60,091 bases of DNA from Agrilactobacillus yilanensis. Lineage in GTDB: Bacteria; Bacillota; Bacilli; Lactobacillales; Lactobacillaceae. Within the stretch, counting starts at the first letter, position 1; every line of letters starts with the position of its first letter. A model generated the notes under the pieces. It worked only from the letters and a program-made list of their open reading frames with translations. It ran no database searches and had not been told where the DNA came from. A program made the position numbers and the translations under genes. Below, piece by piece: positions 49,654 through 58,305 of the stretch. Location of the stretch: NCBI RefSeq assembly GCF_003946725.1, contig NZ_RHOY01000019.1, positions 1-60,091 on the forward strand. Reading direction: 5' to 3'.

Positions 49654-51384
49654 ATGCGCGAATATCAACCACAAAATGCTAATTTAACTCATTATTTATT
49701 TTTCACTGGTAAAGGGGGCGTCGGTAAGACCACAACGGCTAGTGCCACCGCCATCAATCTAGCTGATAGCGGTCAGCAAGTGATGCTGGTCTCCACTGAT
49801 CCAGCTAGTAATTTACAGGATGTATTTGATACTGATTTGACCAATAAACCCAAGGCAATCACCGGTGTGCCCGGTCTATTTGCCGCTAACTTTGATCCGG
49901 TGACTGCTGCCGGTGAATATCGGGAAAGCGTCGTTGGTCCTTACCGCGGCGTGTTACCGGATGCAGCAGTCAAAAATATGGAGGAACAGTTGTCTGGTTC
50001 ATGTACGGTCGAGATCGCATCGTTTAATGAATTCGCTAAATTTTTAACTGATCCCGCTGTCGATCAGCGCTTTGATTATATTATTTTTGATACAGCGCCG
50101 ACTGGTCATGCGTTGCGTATGCTGCAATTGCCCTCAGCTTGGAATAATTACTTGGCGGAAAATGATCGTGGGGCTTCATGCTTAGGCCAACTAGCCGGGA
50201 TGGGCGACAAAAAAGCAATTTACGCCAAGGCTGTGGCTACTTTAAGTAATGGCGAATTGACCACCTTAATGTTAGTCACGCGTCCCCAAAAAGCATCATT
50301 ACTGGAAGCGGCGCGGGCAGCCCAAGAATTAGCTGATATTGGCATGCAAAATCAACAATTAATTATTAATGGAACGTTGAAAACACCGACTGATCGTGCT
50401 TCCCATGCTATTTTTGAGCAGCAGCAGACTGATTTGCAACAGATGCCAGCAACATTACAGGCGTTGCCCCAAGCAGAAGTACCGTTACGAGCGTACAATG
50501 TTACTGGCCTAGATAAGTTGAGATTAGTTTTACAACCGGAACAACCAAGTTTAGCAACTTATCCGGCAATTACCAATCACTATCCTAATTTAGATACCAT
50601 TGTTGCTGATTTAATTAAGACTAACAAAAAAATTATTTTCACCATGGGTAAAGGCGGCGTAGGTAAAACTACGGTGGCCGTGCAGATCACTAAAAAGCTG
50701 GTGGCCCAGCATAAAACCGTTCATTTAGCCACCACTGATCCGGCTGATCATCTTGATTTCTTTAACACAGATGATCCTGCAATCACCATCAGTCATATTG
50801 ATGAACAGCAGGTACTTAAGGACTATCAAAATGAAGTGCTGACGACGGCGCGTCAAACCATGAAATCGGCCGATGTTGACTATGTGGCTGAGGATCTACG
50901 CTCACCATGTACGCAAGAAATTGCCGTTTTCCGCGCTTTTGCTAACATTGTCGCCCAAAATGATAGTGATGTTGTAGTCATCGATACGGCGCCAACCGGC
51001 CATACGCTACTGCTACTGGATTCGACTCAAAGCTATGCCAAAGAAGTCAAACGCACTGCCGGTGATGTGCCTCAAGCAATCGTTGATCTGTTACCGCGGC
51101 TACAAGATCCAGCGCAGACTGAAATTGTAATGGTGACTTTACCGGAAACAACGCCAGTTTATGAGTCGATGCGCTTGAATGATGATCTAGATCGGGCCCA
51201 AATTGCGCACACCTGGTGGTTGGTCAATCAAAGTATGCTGGCAACGGAAACAACGCATCCTTGTTTGCAGGCCCGGGCGCAAAATGAAGTTGAATGGATC
51301 GAAAAGGTTAAGCAGATTTCCAATGGTCATTTTGCAGTTGAACAATGGCAACCAGATTTTGAGCAGGCGTTATTAACGATTTAG
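49654..51384 (+). CDS. arsA: Arsenite efflux pump ATPase ArsA
   Basis: 576 residues, two homologous ATPase halves, each with the deviant Walker A GKGGVGKTT (about residues 20-28 and 332-340) and DTAPTGH. The metal-site cysteines are all visible: Cys 117 (SGSCTVEI), Cys 176 (GASCLGQ) and Cys 419 (SPCTQEI). It powers ArsB with ATP when loaded by ArsD. ATG 49654 with TAGGAGA upstream; longer in-frame starts have no site. Confidence 0.95.
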   Translation: MREYQPQNANLTHYLFFTGKGGVGKTTTASATAINLADSGQQVMLVSTDPASNLQDVFDTDLTNKPKAITGVPGLFAANFDPVTAAGEYRESVVGPYRGVLPDAAVKNMEEQLSGSCTVEIASFNEFAKFLTDPAVDQRFDYIIFDTAPTGHALRMLQLPSAWNNYLAENDRGASCLGQLAGMGDKKAIYAKAVATLSNGELTTLMLVTRPQKASLLEAARAAQELADIGMQNQQLIINGTLKTPTDRASHAIFEQQQTDLQQMPATLQALPQAEVPLRAYNVTGLDKLRLVLQPEQPSLATYPAITNHYPNLDTIVADLIKTNKKIIFTMGKGGVGKTTVAVQITKKLVAQHKTVHLATTDPADHLDFFNTDDPAITISHIDEQQVLKDYQNEVLTTARQTMKSADVDYVAEDLRSPCTQEIAVFRAFANIVAQNDSDVVVIDTAPTGHTLLLLDSTQSYAKEVKRTAGDVPQAIVDLLPRLQDPAQTEIVMVTLPETTPVYESMRLNDDLDRAQIAHTWWLVNQSMLATETTHPCLQARAQNEVEWIEKVKQISNGHFAVEQWQPDFEQALLTI

Positions 51385-51416
51385 CGTTATTAAAATTTGA
51401 AATAAAGGTATCAATT

Positions 51417-51440
51417 AATCAGGGTAGCAATACCCTGATT
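51417..51440 (+). terminator. Hairpin between arsA and arsB (weak terminator or processing site)
   Basis: AATCAGGGTA-GCAA-TACCCTGATT, perfect 10-bp arms, followed only by TTGG, so termination would be partial. Confidence 0.5.
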
Positions 51441-51459
51441 TTGGTAGTTGGGAGGAACC

Positions 51460-52755
51460 ATGCAAGTCTTTTTCGCCGTTTTTATATTTTTACTGACATT
51501 ATTATTTGTTATTTGGCAACCTAAGGGACTATCAATTGGCTGGACTGCGATTGGTGGTGCCGTTCTAGCACTATTATTCCGGGTGGTCACGTTTAAAGAT
51601 GTTGGCACTGTCACCGGAATCGTTTGGAACGCGACTTTATCTTTCGTCGCAATTATTTTGATCTCACTAATTTTGGATGAGATTGGTTTTTTCGAGTGGG
51701 CTGCCTTACATATGGCGCGGCTAGCTAAAGGTAATGGCGTGCGCATGTTCATTCTGATCGCCGTTTTAGGTGCAATTGTCGCCGCCTTATTTGCTAACGA
51801 TGGTGCAGCGTTGATTTTAACGCCGATCGTCTTGGCAATGGTCCGTGCGTTACATTTCGATGAAAAGCGGGTTTTCCCATTTATCATTGCTAGTGGCTTC
51901 ATCGCTGATGCAACATCACTACCGTTAGTTGTCAGTAATCTAGTCAATATTGTATCAGCTGATTTCTTTGGTATCACATTTTCGGAGTATGCGCTACGGA
52001 TGTGGCTACCGGATCTTTTTTCATTAGTTGCTAGCATCGGTATTTTGTACTTATATTTTCGTAAGGCGTTACCTAAACACTATGATGCCAGCCAAGTTGC
52101 TGAACCAAAATCGGCGATCAAGGATCAACGATTATTTAAATTTTCTTGGGTCGTGCTGGCAGCGTTATTGATTGGTTACTTTAGCAGTAGCTTCCTAAAT
52201 ATTCCAGTTTCGATTATTGCTTTGACGATTGCCTTGATCTTTTTGCTAGTCGGTCAGCTAAGTCATCACGTCAATACCAAGGCCGTTATTAAAGGTGCAC
52301 CGTGGAATATTGTTTTCTTCTCAATTGGAATGTACGTGGTGGTTTATGGCCTACAAAACGTTGGCTTAACGGCATTGCTTGCGGGAATCATTGCTAAAAT
52401 GGCAACTGGTGGGCGTTTTGTCGCCACCATGGGCATGGGCTATATGGCTGCGTTCTTGTCGTCGGCCATGAATAACATGCCAACTGTGATGATCAATGCT
52501 TTATCGATCAAAGGGGCGAATGTCTCTGGCTTAATGCACCAAACCTTAGTTTATGCTAATATTATTGGTTCTGATCTAGGACCAAAAATTACGCCAATCG
52601 GTTCATTAGCAACTTTAGTTTGGCTACATGTTCTAGCGCAAAAGGACGTTAAGATTGCTTGGGGCACTTATTTTAAAATTGGTATCACGATCACGATTCC
52701 AGTTTTATTCATTACACTATGTGGTTTATGGTTATCGTTAAGTATCTTTGGTTAA
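51460..52755 (+). CDS. arsB: Arsenite efflux membrane protein ArsB
   Basis: 431 residues, about twelve membrane helices, usual ArsB size. [46 protein letters not shown] and [17 protein letters not shown] with [25 protein letters not shown] are the ArsB/ion-transporter family signatures. It extrudes arsenite/antimonite, coupled to ArsA or to the proton gradient. ATG with GGGAGGA upstream. Confidence 0.95.
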   Translation: MQVFFAVFIFLLTLLFVIWQPKGLSIGWTAIGGAVLALLFRVVTFKDVGTVTGIVWNATLSFVAIILISLILDEIGFFEWAALHMARLAKGNGVRMFILIAVLGAIVAALFANDGAALILTPIVLAMVRALHFDEKRVFPFIIASGFIADATSLPLVVSNLVNIVSADFFGITFSEYALRMWLPDLFSLVASIGILYLYFRKALPKHYDASQVAEPKSAIKDQRLFKFSWVVLAALLIGYFSSSFLNIPVSIIALTIALIFLLVGQLSHHVNTKAVIKGAPWNIVFFSIGMYVVVYGLQNVGLTALLAGIIAKMATGGRFVATMGMGYMAAFLSSAMNNMPTVMINALSIKGANVSGLMHQTLVYANIIGSDLGPKITPIGSLATLVWLHVLAQKDVKIAWGTYFKIGITITIPVLFITLCGLWLSLSIFG

Positions 52756-52771
52756 GGAAGGATAGCTGATT

Positions 52772-53116
52772 ATGATGCAAACTAAATATGAGCAACAGAA
52801 TTCATTGGGTAATAGTCTAAACATAATCGATACTTTGGTGAAGCAAGTTGTAAGTGCAGAAATAGAAGCAATTTCTGCGGCGTATCTGATTCAAGCCAAT
52901 CAATAAATTAATCTGCTTGAATTAAAATATAGCCATGAACTAGTAATTCAACAGAACTTGTCTCAGGTGGAAACGGCCTTTTTGCAAATCAATTAGTTAA
53001 TTCTAGATAATTTAGCGGTTAGTTATTTTCGTGACTATACTCAAGTGGAGAAAGAGTTTGATCATTTTGACCGCCTGATAGGTGAGGTAAAAGATGATCA
53101 AAATAGAGATTTTTGA
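52772..53116 (+). pseudogene. Decayed helical protein of the ars operon (two in-frame stops)
   Basis: A single 114-codon frame (MMQTKYEQQNSLGNSLNIID... to ...FDHFDRLIGEVKDD) is interrupted by TAA at 52904-52906 and TAG at 52994-52996. Both stops are one C-to-T change from Gln codons (CAA, CAG). AAGGAAGGA lies upstream of the start, and the end overlaps the next arsD start. No Cys; predicted mostly helical. I do not recognise the family. It is either inactivated by two point mutations or reduced to a 44-residue peptide. Confidence 0.65.
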
Positions 53117-53423
53117 AGCAGCAATGTGTTGCGCAACTGGTGTTTGTGGGCCAAGTGTTAACAAGAAACTTATTCAAACGACTGCAATTCAGCGTCATGT
53201 TAATGCAGACAGCAAAAACAGAATCACACGTAAAAATCTAGCACAAAACCCAGATGCCTTTGTTCATAGTCAACAAGTGCATGACTTATTAGAAAAGTAT
53301 GGCGTCGCAATTTTACCAATTACTATGGTCAATGGTAAAATCGTTAAACAAAAAGATTATCCAACTTTTCAAGAGTTCTCAGACTACCTACAGCAAGATT
53401 TAAGTCGGGCACGTGTTCATTAA
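53094..53423 (+). CDS. arsD: Second ArsD-like metallochaperone
   Basis: 109 residues. KIEIFEAAMCCATGVCGPSVN repeats the Cys 12-13-18 site, and ILPITMVNGKIVKQKDYPTFQEF the C-terminal fold, but the trailing CC pairs of the first ArsD are absent. Only the three-Cys site is essential in known ArsD, so it is probably functional. It precedes the flavoprotein reductase gene by 23 nt. Confidence 0.9.
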   Translation: MIKIEIFEAAMCCATGVCGPSVNKKLIQTTAIQRHVNADSKNRITRKNLAQNPDAFVHSQQVHDLLEKYGVAILPITMVNGKIVKQKDYPTFQEFSDYLQQDLSRARVH

Positions 53424-53446
53424 CCGGAGTGAAAGGAATTAATTAA

Positions 53447-54847
53447 ATGGTACGTGATGCAGAAAAATTATTGATCATCGGTGGTAGTGACGCTGGTATT
53501 TCAGCGGCCTTAAAGGCCAAAGAACTTAAACCGCAACTAAGAGTTCAAGTATTATTGGCAGATGAGTACCCTAATTTATCAATTTGTGGATTGCCCTATG
53601 CAGTTAGTGGGGAGGTACCCAATTGGCATTCATTAGCTCATCGGGATTTACAAGAATTAACGTCGACTGGCGTTGAGTTTCAAATGAATATGATTGCTAA
53701 GAAAATTGATCCGCAGCAACATGAAGTTATCGCGCATTCGTTTGCGGGTGAATTACAAATTTATCATTATGATCATTTGGTTGTAGCCACTGGAGCCAAG
53801 CCAAAATTATCTGGTATTACAGGGATAGACTTAGCGCGTACACAACAGCAGAATAGTAAAGTTCGTGTTTTGCATACGATGGCAGATTATTTTGCGCTTG
53901 AAACGAATTTGACTACAAACAGTGTGCAAAATGTGGCTATCGTAGGCTCCGGCTATATTGGGATTGAAATGGCGGAGGCGTTGCAGAAACGTCATTTAAA
54001 CGTGACTATTTTTCAACGTGGCGCAGAGATACTATCAACGGTCGATGCTGATTTAGGCCAAATCGTTCATCAAAAATTAGTTGCTAATGATGTTCAGGTT
54101 GCAACTAACTTAACTGTTTCAGAAATTAATGAAACTGAAACTAAGGTGAAGGTTGTTGGTGTGAATGCGGATCAAAAGATAAATACTTATGATTTTGATT
54201 TGGCTTTAGTTGTGGTTGGTGTTCAGCCGAATACTGATTTATTAGTCGCAGCTGGTTCCGAAACTGGAATTGCTGGTGCCGTCAAGGTTGATCAATATAT
54301 GCAAACTACGTTACCAGATATATGGGCGGCCGGTGATTTAGTTGAAACAAAACATCATTTGTTAGGGAAGGCTTACTTACCGCTGGGCACAACGGCACAC
54401 AAACAAGGGCGAACTGCCGGGTTCAATGTTGCTGGTGTTCCACGTACCTTTAAGGGTAGCATTGGGACTCAAGTGCTAAAGGTATTTGATCTAGTAGTTG
54501 CGCGGACTGGATTATTAGCAAAGGAGGCCATACAGGCAGATTTTGCGCCATTTACTGTAACAACCGACGTCGATGATCATAAAGCGTATTTTCCGGGTGC
54601 ACATAAGATTAAGATCAGGATTACCGGTGATCAACATACCGGCCGACTTTTAGGCGTACAGGTAATTGGTTATTACGGTAGTGAAGTTGCCAAACGTTGT
54701 GATATTTTTGCAGTGGCAATTTTTAATAATATGACGGTGGCGGAAATTAGTGATTTAGATTTATCCTATTCACCACCAGTTGGCTCACCTTGGGATGCAG
54801 TACAGATTGCGACTCAGAATTGGGAGCAACAAAGTTTGAAATATTAA
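53447..54847 (+). CDS. FAD/NAD(P)-dependent disulfide reductase-like enzyme of the ars operon
   Basis: 466 residues. FAD motif LLIIGGSDAGISAALKAKE; single redox Cys in NLSICGLPYAVSGE, the position of CoA-disulfide reductase / NADH oxidase / Npx; NAD motif VAIVGSGYIGIEMAEAL; second FAD motif DIWAAGDLVE; dimerisation domain at the C-terminus. GGAGTGAAAGGA precedes the ATG. Its place in the operon, also known from other Lactobacillales ars loci, suggests a redox role in arsenic handling, perhaps thiol supply or arsenical reduction. That is inference. Confidence 0.85.
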   Translation: MVRDAEKLLIIGGSDAGISAALKAKELKPQLRVQVLLADEYPNLSICGLPYAVSGEVPNWHSLAHRDLQELTSTGVEFQMNMIAKKIDPQQHEVIAHSFAGELQIYHYDHLVVATGAKPKLSGITGIDLARTQQQNSKVRVLHTMADYFALETNLTTNSVQNVAIVGSGYIGIEMAEALQKRHLNVTIFQRGAEILSTVDADLGQIVHQKLVANDVQVATNLTVSEINETETKVKVVGVNADQKINTYDFDLALVVVGVQPNTDLLVAAGSETGIAGAVKVDQYMQTTLPDIWAAGDLVETKHHLLGKAYLPLGTTAHKQGRTAGFNVAGVPRTFKGSIGTQVLKVFDLVVARTGLLAKEAIQADFAPFTVTTDVDDHKAYFPGAHKIKIRITGDQHTGRLLGVQVIGYYGSEVAKRCDIFAVAIFNNMTVAEISDLDLSYSPPVGSPWDAVQIATQNWEQQSLKY

Positions 54848-54865
54848 TTATTTATTTAAAATATT

Positions 54866-54919
54866 CCAACATCCAGTTGAAGCTTATATTTTAAGCGTCA
54901 ACTGGATGTTGGCGTTTTA
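54866..54919 (+). terminator. ars operon terminator
   Basis: CCAACATCCAGTTGA and TCAACTGGATGTTGG, perfect 15-bp arms, then CGTTTTA. Confidence 0.85.
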
Positions 54920-54976
54920 TAACCTAGTTATTTTTGTGATGGAGTTTCAATTACTAATATTAAGTGTAAAATATGG

Positions 54977-55012
54977 TTCACCATTAAACTATTACATGAT
55001 ATAATGTAATAG
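54977..55012 (+). promoter_or_regulatory. cad promoter and operator
   Basis: TTCACC (54977-54982), 17-nt spacer, TATAAT (55000-55005). A perfect palindrome CTATTACAT-GATATA-ATGTAATAG (54989-55012) covers the -10, as expected for a CadC/CadX site. Confidence 0.8.
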
Positions 55013-55049
55013 TTGGTCGTCACATAATTGTATTACAAGGAGGATACGC

Positions 55050-55406
55050 ATGATAAAAGTAGACTGTTGTCCGGATAAACCAGAATTAGCTAGCCGTGAT
55101 TTACTGAGTGAAGAGAACGCAAGTGAGATCGTCTTACTTTTTAAAGTTCTATCCAATGATACAAGATTAAGAATTTTACATTGTTTAACGCGCGAGCCTA
55201 AAATATCAGTTGGCAAGATTGCGGCTAGGCTTAATATGAAAACTGCAGCTATTTCTAACCAGTTGCAGCGATTAGTTGATCAAAAAATTGTGAAAACTGA
55301 ACGTGATGGAAATTTCATCAACTATGAAATTATTGATGAATGTACTGCTATTCTATTAGAACGTGCTTGGTGTTTAGCAGAAGACACAGGTAAAATTACG
55401 GGTTAA
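55050..55406 (+). CDS. cadX: ArsR/SmtB-family metal repressor (CadX/CadC-like)
   Basis: 118 residues. SNDTRLRILHCLTREPKISVGKIAARLNMKTAAISNQLQRLVDQKIVKTERDGNFINYEI is the ArsR-family winged helix. The N-terminus has a vicinal Cys pair (VDCCPDKPEL, Cys 6-7) as in CadC, but the alpha-3 Cys pair (usual ELCVCD) is replaced by KISVGK; C-terminal Cys residues lie in DECTAI and AWCLAED. Pairing with a ~205-residue CadD matches staphylococcal/streptococcal cadX-cadD modules. AGGAGG precedes the ATG. Confidence 0.85.
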   Translation: MIKVDCCPDKPELASRDLLSEENASEIVLLFKVLSNDTRLRILHCLTREPKISVGKIAARLNMKTAAISNQLQRLVDQKIVKTERDGNFINYEIIDECTAILLERAWCLAEDTGKITG

Positions 55407-55431
55407 TAAATATGTGAAATGGGATGTTGCT

Positions 55432-56046
55432 ATGATTAAAACCATTATAACTGGTATTGTGCTATACGCCTCCACCGCGATTGATTTATTAGTTATTCTG
55501 ATGTTATTATTTTCAAAATATCGGTCAACAAAACATAAGCAACAAATTTATATTGGTCAATTTTTAGGTTCATACACATTGATAGCAATCAGTCTTTTTT
55601 TTGCGTTAGTACTTCACTATGTGCCTGCTAAGTGGATTCTTGGATTTTTAGGTTTAATACCGATTGGCTTTGGGATTAAATATATCCTGAGTGACGAAGA
55701 TGAAGCCGCTGAGGTTGATGAAAAAATCGAACAGCGAAAAGACAAAAATTTGATCGCAACGGTTGCTTTAATCACCGTTGCATCTTGTGGCTCTGATAAC
55801 ATTGGACTTTTTGTGCCTTACTTTGTATCGTTAACAATCGAACAACTAATAACGACGTTTATTGTTTTTACATTCTGTATCTTCATACTTGTCTATTTGG
55901 GTGATAAATTTTCGCGTGTGAAGATTGTTAAGAAATTGTTAGATAAATTTGGTAATTGGATTATGGCAATTATTTATATTGGATTAGGCATGATGATTAT
56001 TTTAGAGAGTGACACAATTTCACATCTTATTAAAATACTTTTTTGA
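55432..56046 (+). CDS. cadD: Cadmium resistance transporter CadD
   Basis: 205 residues, five or six membrane helices. GIVLYASTAIDLLVILMLLF, GQFLGSYTLIAISLFFAL, LGLIPIGFGIKYIL and ITVASCGSDNIGLFVPYFVSLT are the CadD signatures, with the conserved Cys-Gly-x-DN. It confers cadmium (and zinc) tolerance, presumably by efflux. ATG 55432 is preferred on length; GTG 55414 would add six residues. Confidence 0.92.
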   Translation: MIKTIITGIVLYASTAIDLLVILMLLFSKYRSTKHKQQIYIGQFLGSYTLIAISLFFALVLHYVPAKWILGFLGLIPIGFGIKYILSDEDEAAEVDEKIEQRKDKNLIATVALITVASCGSDNIGLFVPYFVSLTIEQLITTFIVFTFCIFILVYLGDKFSRVKIVKKLLDKFGNWIMAIIYIGLGMMIILESDTISHLIKILF

Positions 56047-56655
56047 AAAAATAGGATATCTTTTTTGTTTATATAGAGGTGTTATAGTGGCATCAGAGAA
56101 TTGGTTACTTGCAAAAAAAATTGTTTCGAATTACGGGTGTGGATTTGAAACATATTATAATATGAAAGTGAACGACGATCTTAGCTTAGCGTGATATTCT
56201 ACGTAAAACTGAGACTTTTTGTTATTTAGGGGGCGGTAGGAGAAACATTTTGTTTTGTCTGGATTGATGGCGTACACGAGACAATTTTAGTTTTGACCAT
56301 ACAAGAAAGCTGTTATCACGAAAGAAGAGACAATTATGGTCAGAATTAAATAAGGAACGATATTATTGGTGATTAAAAACTTAGTTTGATGACTAATACT
56401 GATCCAACTACATTATCAGATATGAATACAAGTAGTTTCATGATAGACACTATGTTTCAACGACTTTTGAAAGAAGGTTCAGAGCTTTCTAACAATTTCA
56501 TGGATGTCCCAGATTTAAAAGCGGATACGAGTCGTATGTTATTCAGTGTGAAAAAATGAAAACAGCTGTTTGTCCAGATTAGTGGTTCAAAACAGTAATT
56601 CTGTTCGTTGCGCATACAAAAAAGATCCGTTGACTCCGCTACACAAGAATAATTA
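56047..56655. other. Decayed region at the right end of the metal cargo
   Basis: About 600 nt with only short frames. One reads from GTG 56087 to 56194 (35 residues, GAGG 7 nt upstream). Another reads from ATG 56389 to 56559 (56 residues, ending DVPDLKADTSRMLFSVKK, no ribosome site). Neither matches a family I know. The texture suggests gene remnants. Confidence 0.4.
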
Positions 56656-56695
56656 AAAAAGCAAATTAATCGAAAAAAAGATTAATTTACTTTCA
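56656..56695 (-). terminator. Terminator of the ICE regulator gene and right copy of the cargo-flanking repeat
   Basis: Minus strand AAATTAATC / GATTAATTT (9-bp arms, loop TTTTTTTC... ) followed by GCTTTTTTAATT. The segment 56656-56682 is nearly identical to 48754-48781. Confidence 0.75.
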
Positions 56696-56699
56696 GTGA

Positions 56700-56900
56700 T
56701 TACTCTAGATAGCGTTCTAAATTGAATTTATGAACAGTGTGGATAAAGTGTTCGTTTAATATTTGGTAACGATCCTCGTCAAAATATGAATGGCCCCAAG
56801 TAGTGATGTTGATAATTAATGGCTGAAATTCTTTAATAAGCTTTGCCATGGCAATTGGATCACCTTGTTGAGCTGCACAAATCGTTTCGGTATAATTCAT
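56700..56900 (-). CDS. Conjugative-element HTH_16-like small regulator (Tn916 Orf8-like)
   Basis: 66 residues. The opening MNYTETICAAQQGDPIAMAKLIKEFQPLIINIT resembles the helix-turn-helix family of conjugative transposons (Tn916 Orf8 type). GAGGAG lies 7 nt upstream of the ATG. It follows the sigma-like gene in the same direction, as in Tn916, and is followed directly by a terminator. Its role in control of excision or transfer is inferred. Confidence 0.65.
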   Translation of the reverse strand: MNYTETICAAQQGDPIAMAKLIKEFQPLIINITTWGHSYFDEDRYQILNEHFIHTVHKFNLERYLE

Positions 56901-56978
56901 CGCTATTCTCCTCGTAAAGTTAGATTTGGGTCGTCTAATTCTTATGGAGGAGGGGGTGAACGAATCTTGATGACTAAA

Positions 56979-57371
56979 TTAGTCGAAGAAAGTAGCAGCA
57001 ATTTTGCTTAAGACCTTGCGATGCTGTTTAGAAATCGCTTGACTACTAACGTGCAAGATTTGTCCGATAGCTTTATCCGAAAGCTGCTCAACATATTTAT
57101 AATAGAGTAATTTCTTTTGTGGATCGGTCAATCTGGCTATTGAAATAACCAGCCTTTCATTGATGAAATACTCTTCAAGGTGTGCTGCTTGTTCCGCTTT
57201 AATTAATTTAACGCCCGGTAGCATCTCATCAATCAGGTATTCCAGCGTTTCCTCATTTAGTGGAACTTCAGGAACTTTGTGCTGCTCCTCCACATAAAGT
57301 GAGCGAGTCTTGTTTACCAGTGATAGCTTGGCATAATGCGAAAATGCTTGTTTGACATCTTGATCAGACAT
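56979..57371 (-). CDS. Sigma-70 region-4-like regulator (Tn916 Orf7-like)
   Basis: 130 residues. The C-terminal half ISIARLTDPQKKLLYYKYVEQLSDKAIGQILHVSSQAISKQHRKVLSKI is a sigma region-4 type helix-turn-helix. Proteins of this kind (Orf7 of Tn916) switch on excision genes of integrative elements. ATG 57371 has AAAGGAGG 7 nt upstream. It is oriented toward the DUF3173 and integrase genes, which are now separated from it by the metal-resistance cargo. Confidence 0.8.
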   Translation of the reverse strand: MSDQDVKQAFSHYAKLSLVNKTRSLYVEEQHKVPEVPLNEETLEYLIDEMLPGVKLIKAEQAAHLEEYFINERLVISIARLTDPQKKLLYYKYVEQLSDKAIGQILHVSSQAISKQHRKVLSKIAATFFD

Positions 57372-57392
57372 AACAAATCCTCCTTTTACCAA

Positions 57393-57757
57393 ACAAATAC
57401 TAAAAATTGTTGCAAAATGAAACCGTTTTATAAACTTGTATAAATAGATTATAAAATAAAGTCAGTCAATAATCTCAATAAATATTTTAGTTTGTCGAGG
57501 AAGTAAAAAAAATAAGTTCTAGGTGCATGTTTGTGACAAATTGTAAATAATCATTTTTGTGTTGGATAGTTCTGTTGCTTTATTTCAATTGATTAAATAT
57601 AGGTGTTCAGGAAAAGACTTCATTAAAAATATTTGTATGAATAGGTTTCAATACAATAAGTTCATTGATTTAAAAAAAGTTGAACTAAAATGCTAAACCA
57701 ACAAATTAACTCCATAAATACAATCTACAATGAATATAGAAAGTGAGGTTTTTAATT
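57393..57757. other. AT-rich divergent intergenic region
   Basis: About 360 nt between the leftward sigma-like gene and the rightward membrane-protein gene. No gene, no clear repeat; AT content is high and promoters for both sides probably lie here. Confidence 0.4.
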
Positions 57758-58228
57758 TTGATTATTATAGCATTAATGGTTTTAGCGCTTATATCATTGG
57801 CTGTGTTTCATGTATGGCAAGAATCACGACTTTTATGGAAATCCAATTATATGGTAACTGTTGCTATAAGTAATATTTTATTTTTAGTTCTTGCTTTTAT
57901 TATGTGGATTCCGGCTAGAAATAATATTTTGCTCAGTGCATTGTTGGCCATTTTAATACTTCTTGGACTTATGTCGGGGGTTAGTGGCGTCGCTAAGGAT
58001 GGATTTATGATATCGGGTCTGTTGCCAACTTTAATTGACTTTAAGGACATTCAACAAATAAGTATGATGAACAAACAAATTGCACCCGATAAAACAGTTT
58101 TAGTGATCACGGGTCAGTCAAAACGGAACAAACGGTTTAGTTTTATCTTCAAAAGTAATTCAGTTGAAGTACAGAACTTTGTCAATAAACACATTGCTGA
58201 TCATGCTTCTGTTCAGAGTCATGAATAA
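57758..58228 (+). CDS. Small membrane protein with cytosolic PH-like domain, unknown function
   Basis: 156 residues from TTG 57758, with GTGAGG 9 nt upstream. Three or four N-terminal membrane helices (LALISLAVFHVW, MVTVAISNILFLVLAFIMW, LLSALLAILILLGLMSGVSGVA), then a soluble part (DFKDIQQISMMNKQIAPDKTVLVITGQSKRNKRFSFIFKSN) that resembles the PH-like domain of DUF5673-type proteins. It ends 77 nt before the copper repressor gene. No function can be assigned. Confidence 0.6.
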   Translation: MIIIALMVLALISLAVFHVWQESRLLWKSNYMVTVAISNILFLVLAFIMWIPARNNILLSALLAILILLGLMSGVSGVAKDGFMISGLLPTLIDFKDIQQISMMNKQIAPDKTVLVITGQSKRNKRFSFIFKSNSVEVQNFVNKHIADHASVQSHE

Positions 58229-58245
58229 TTTTTTTTGCGTTTTCG

Positions 58246-58283
58246 TTTACAAATGTAATCATAAATGCTATGTTACAGATGTA
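58246..58283 (+). promoter_or_regulatory. cop promoter with two cop boxes
   Basis: TTTACA (58246-58251), 17-nt spacer, TATGTT (58269-58274). Cop boxes TACAAATGTA (58248-58257) and TACAGATGTA (58274-58283) fit TACANNTGTA, the CopY operator, and cover both promoter elements. Confidence 0.9.
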
Positions 58284-58305
58284 GTCATCAGTAGAGGTGA
58301 TGGTT

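Noticed and set aside
52904-52996. Programmed stop-codon read-through or recoding
   Set aside because: There is no supporting context such as a suppressor tRNA, a SECIS-like element or similar use elsewhere; two point mutations in a decaying gene are simpler.
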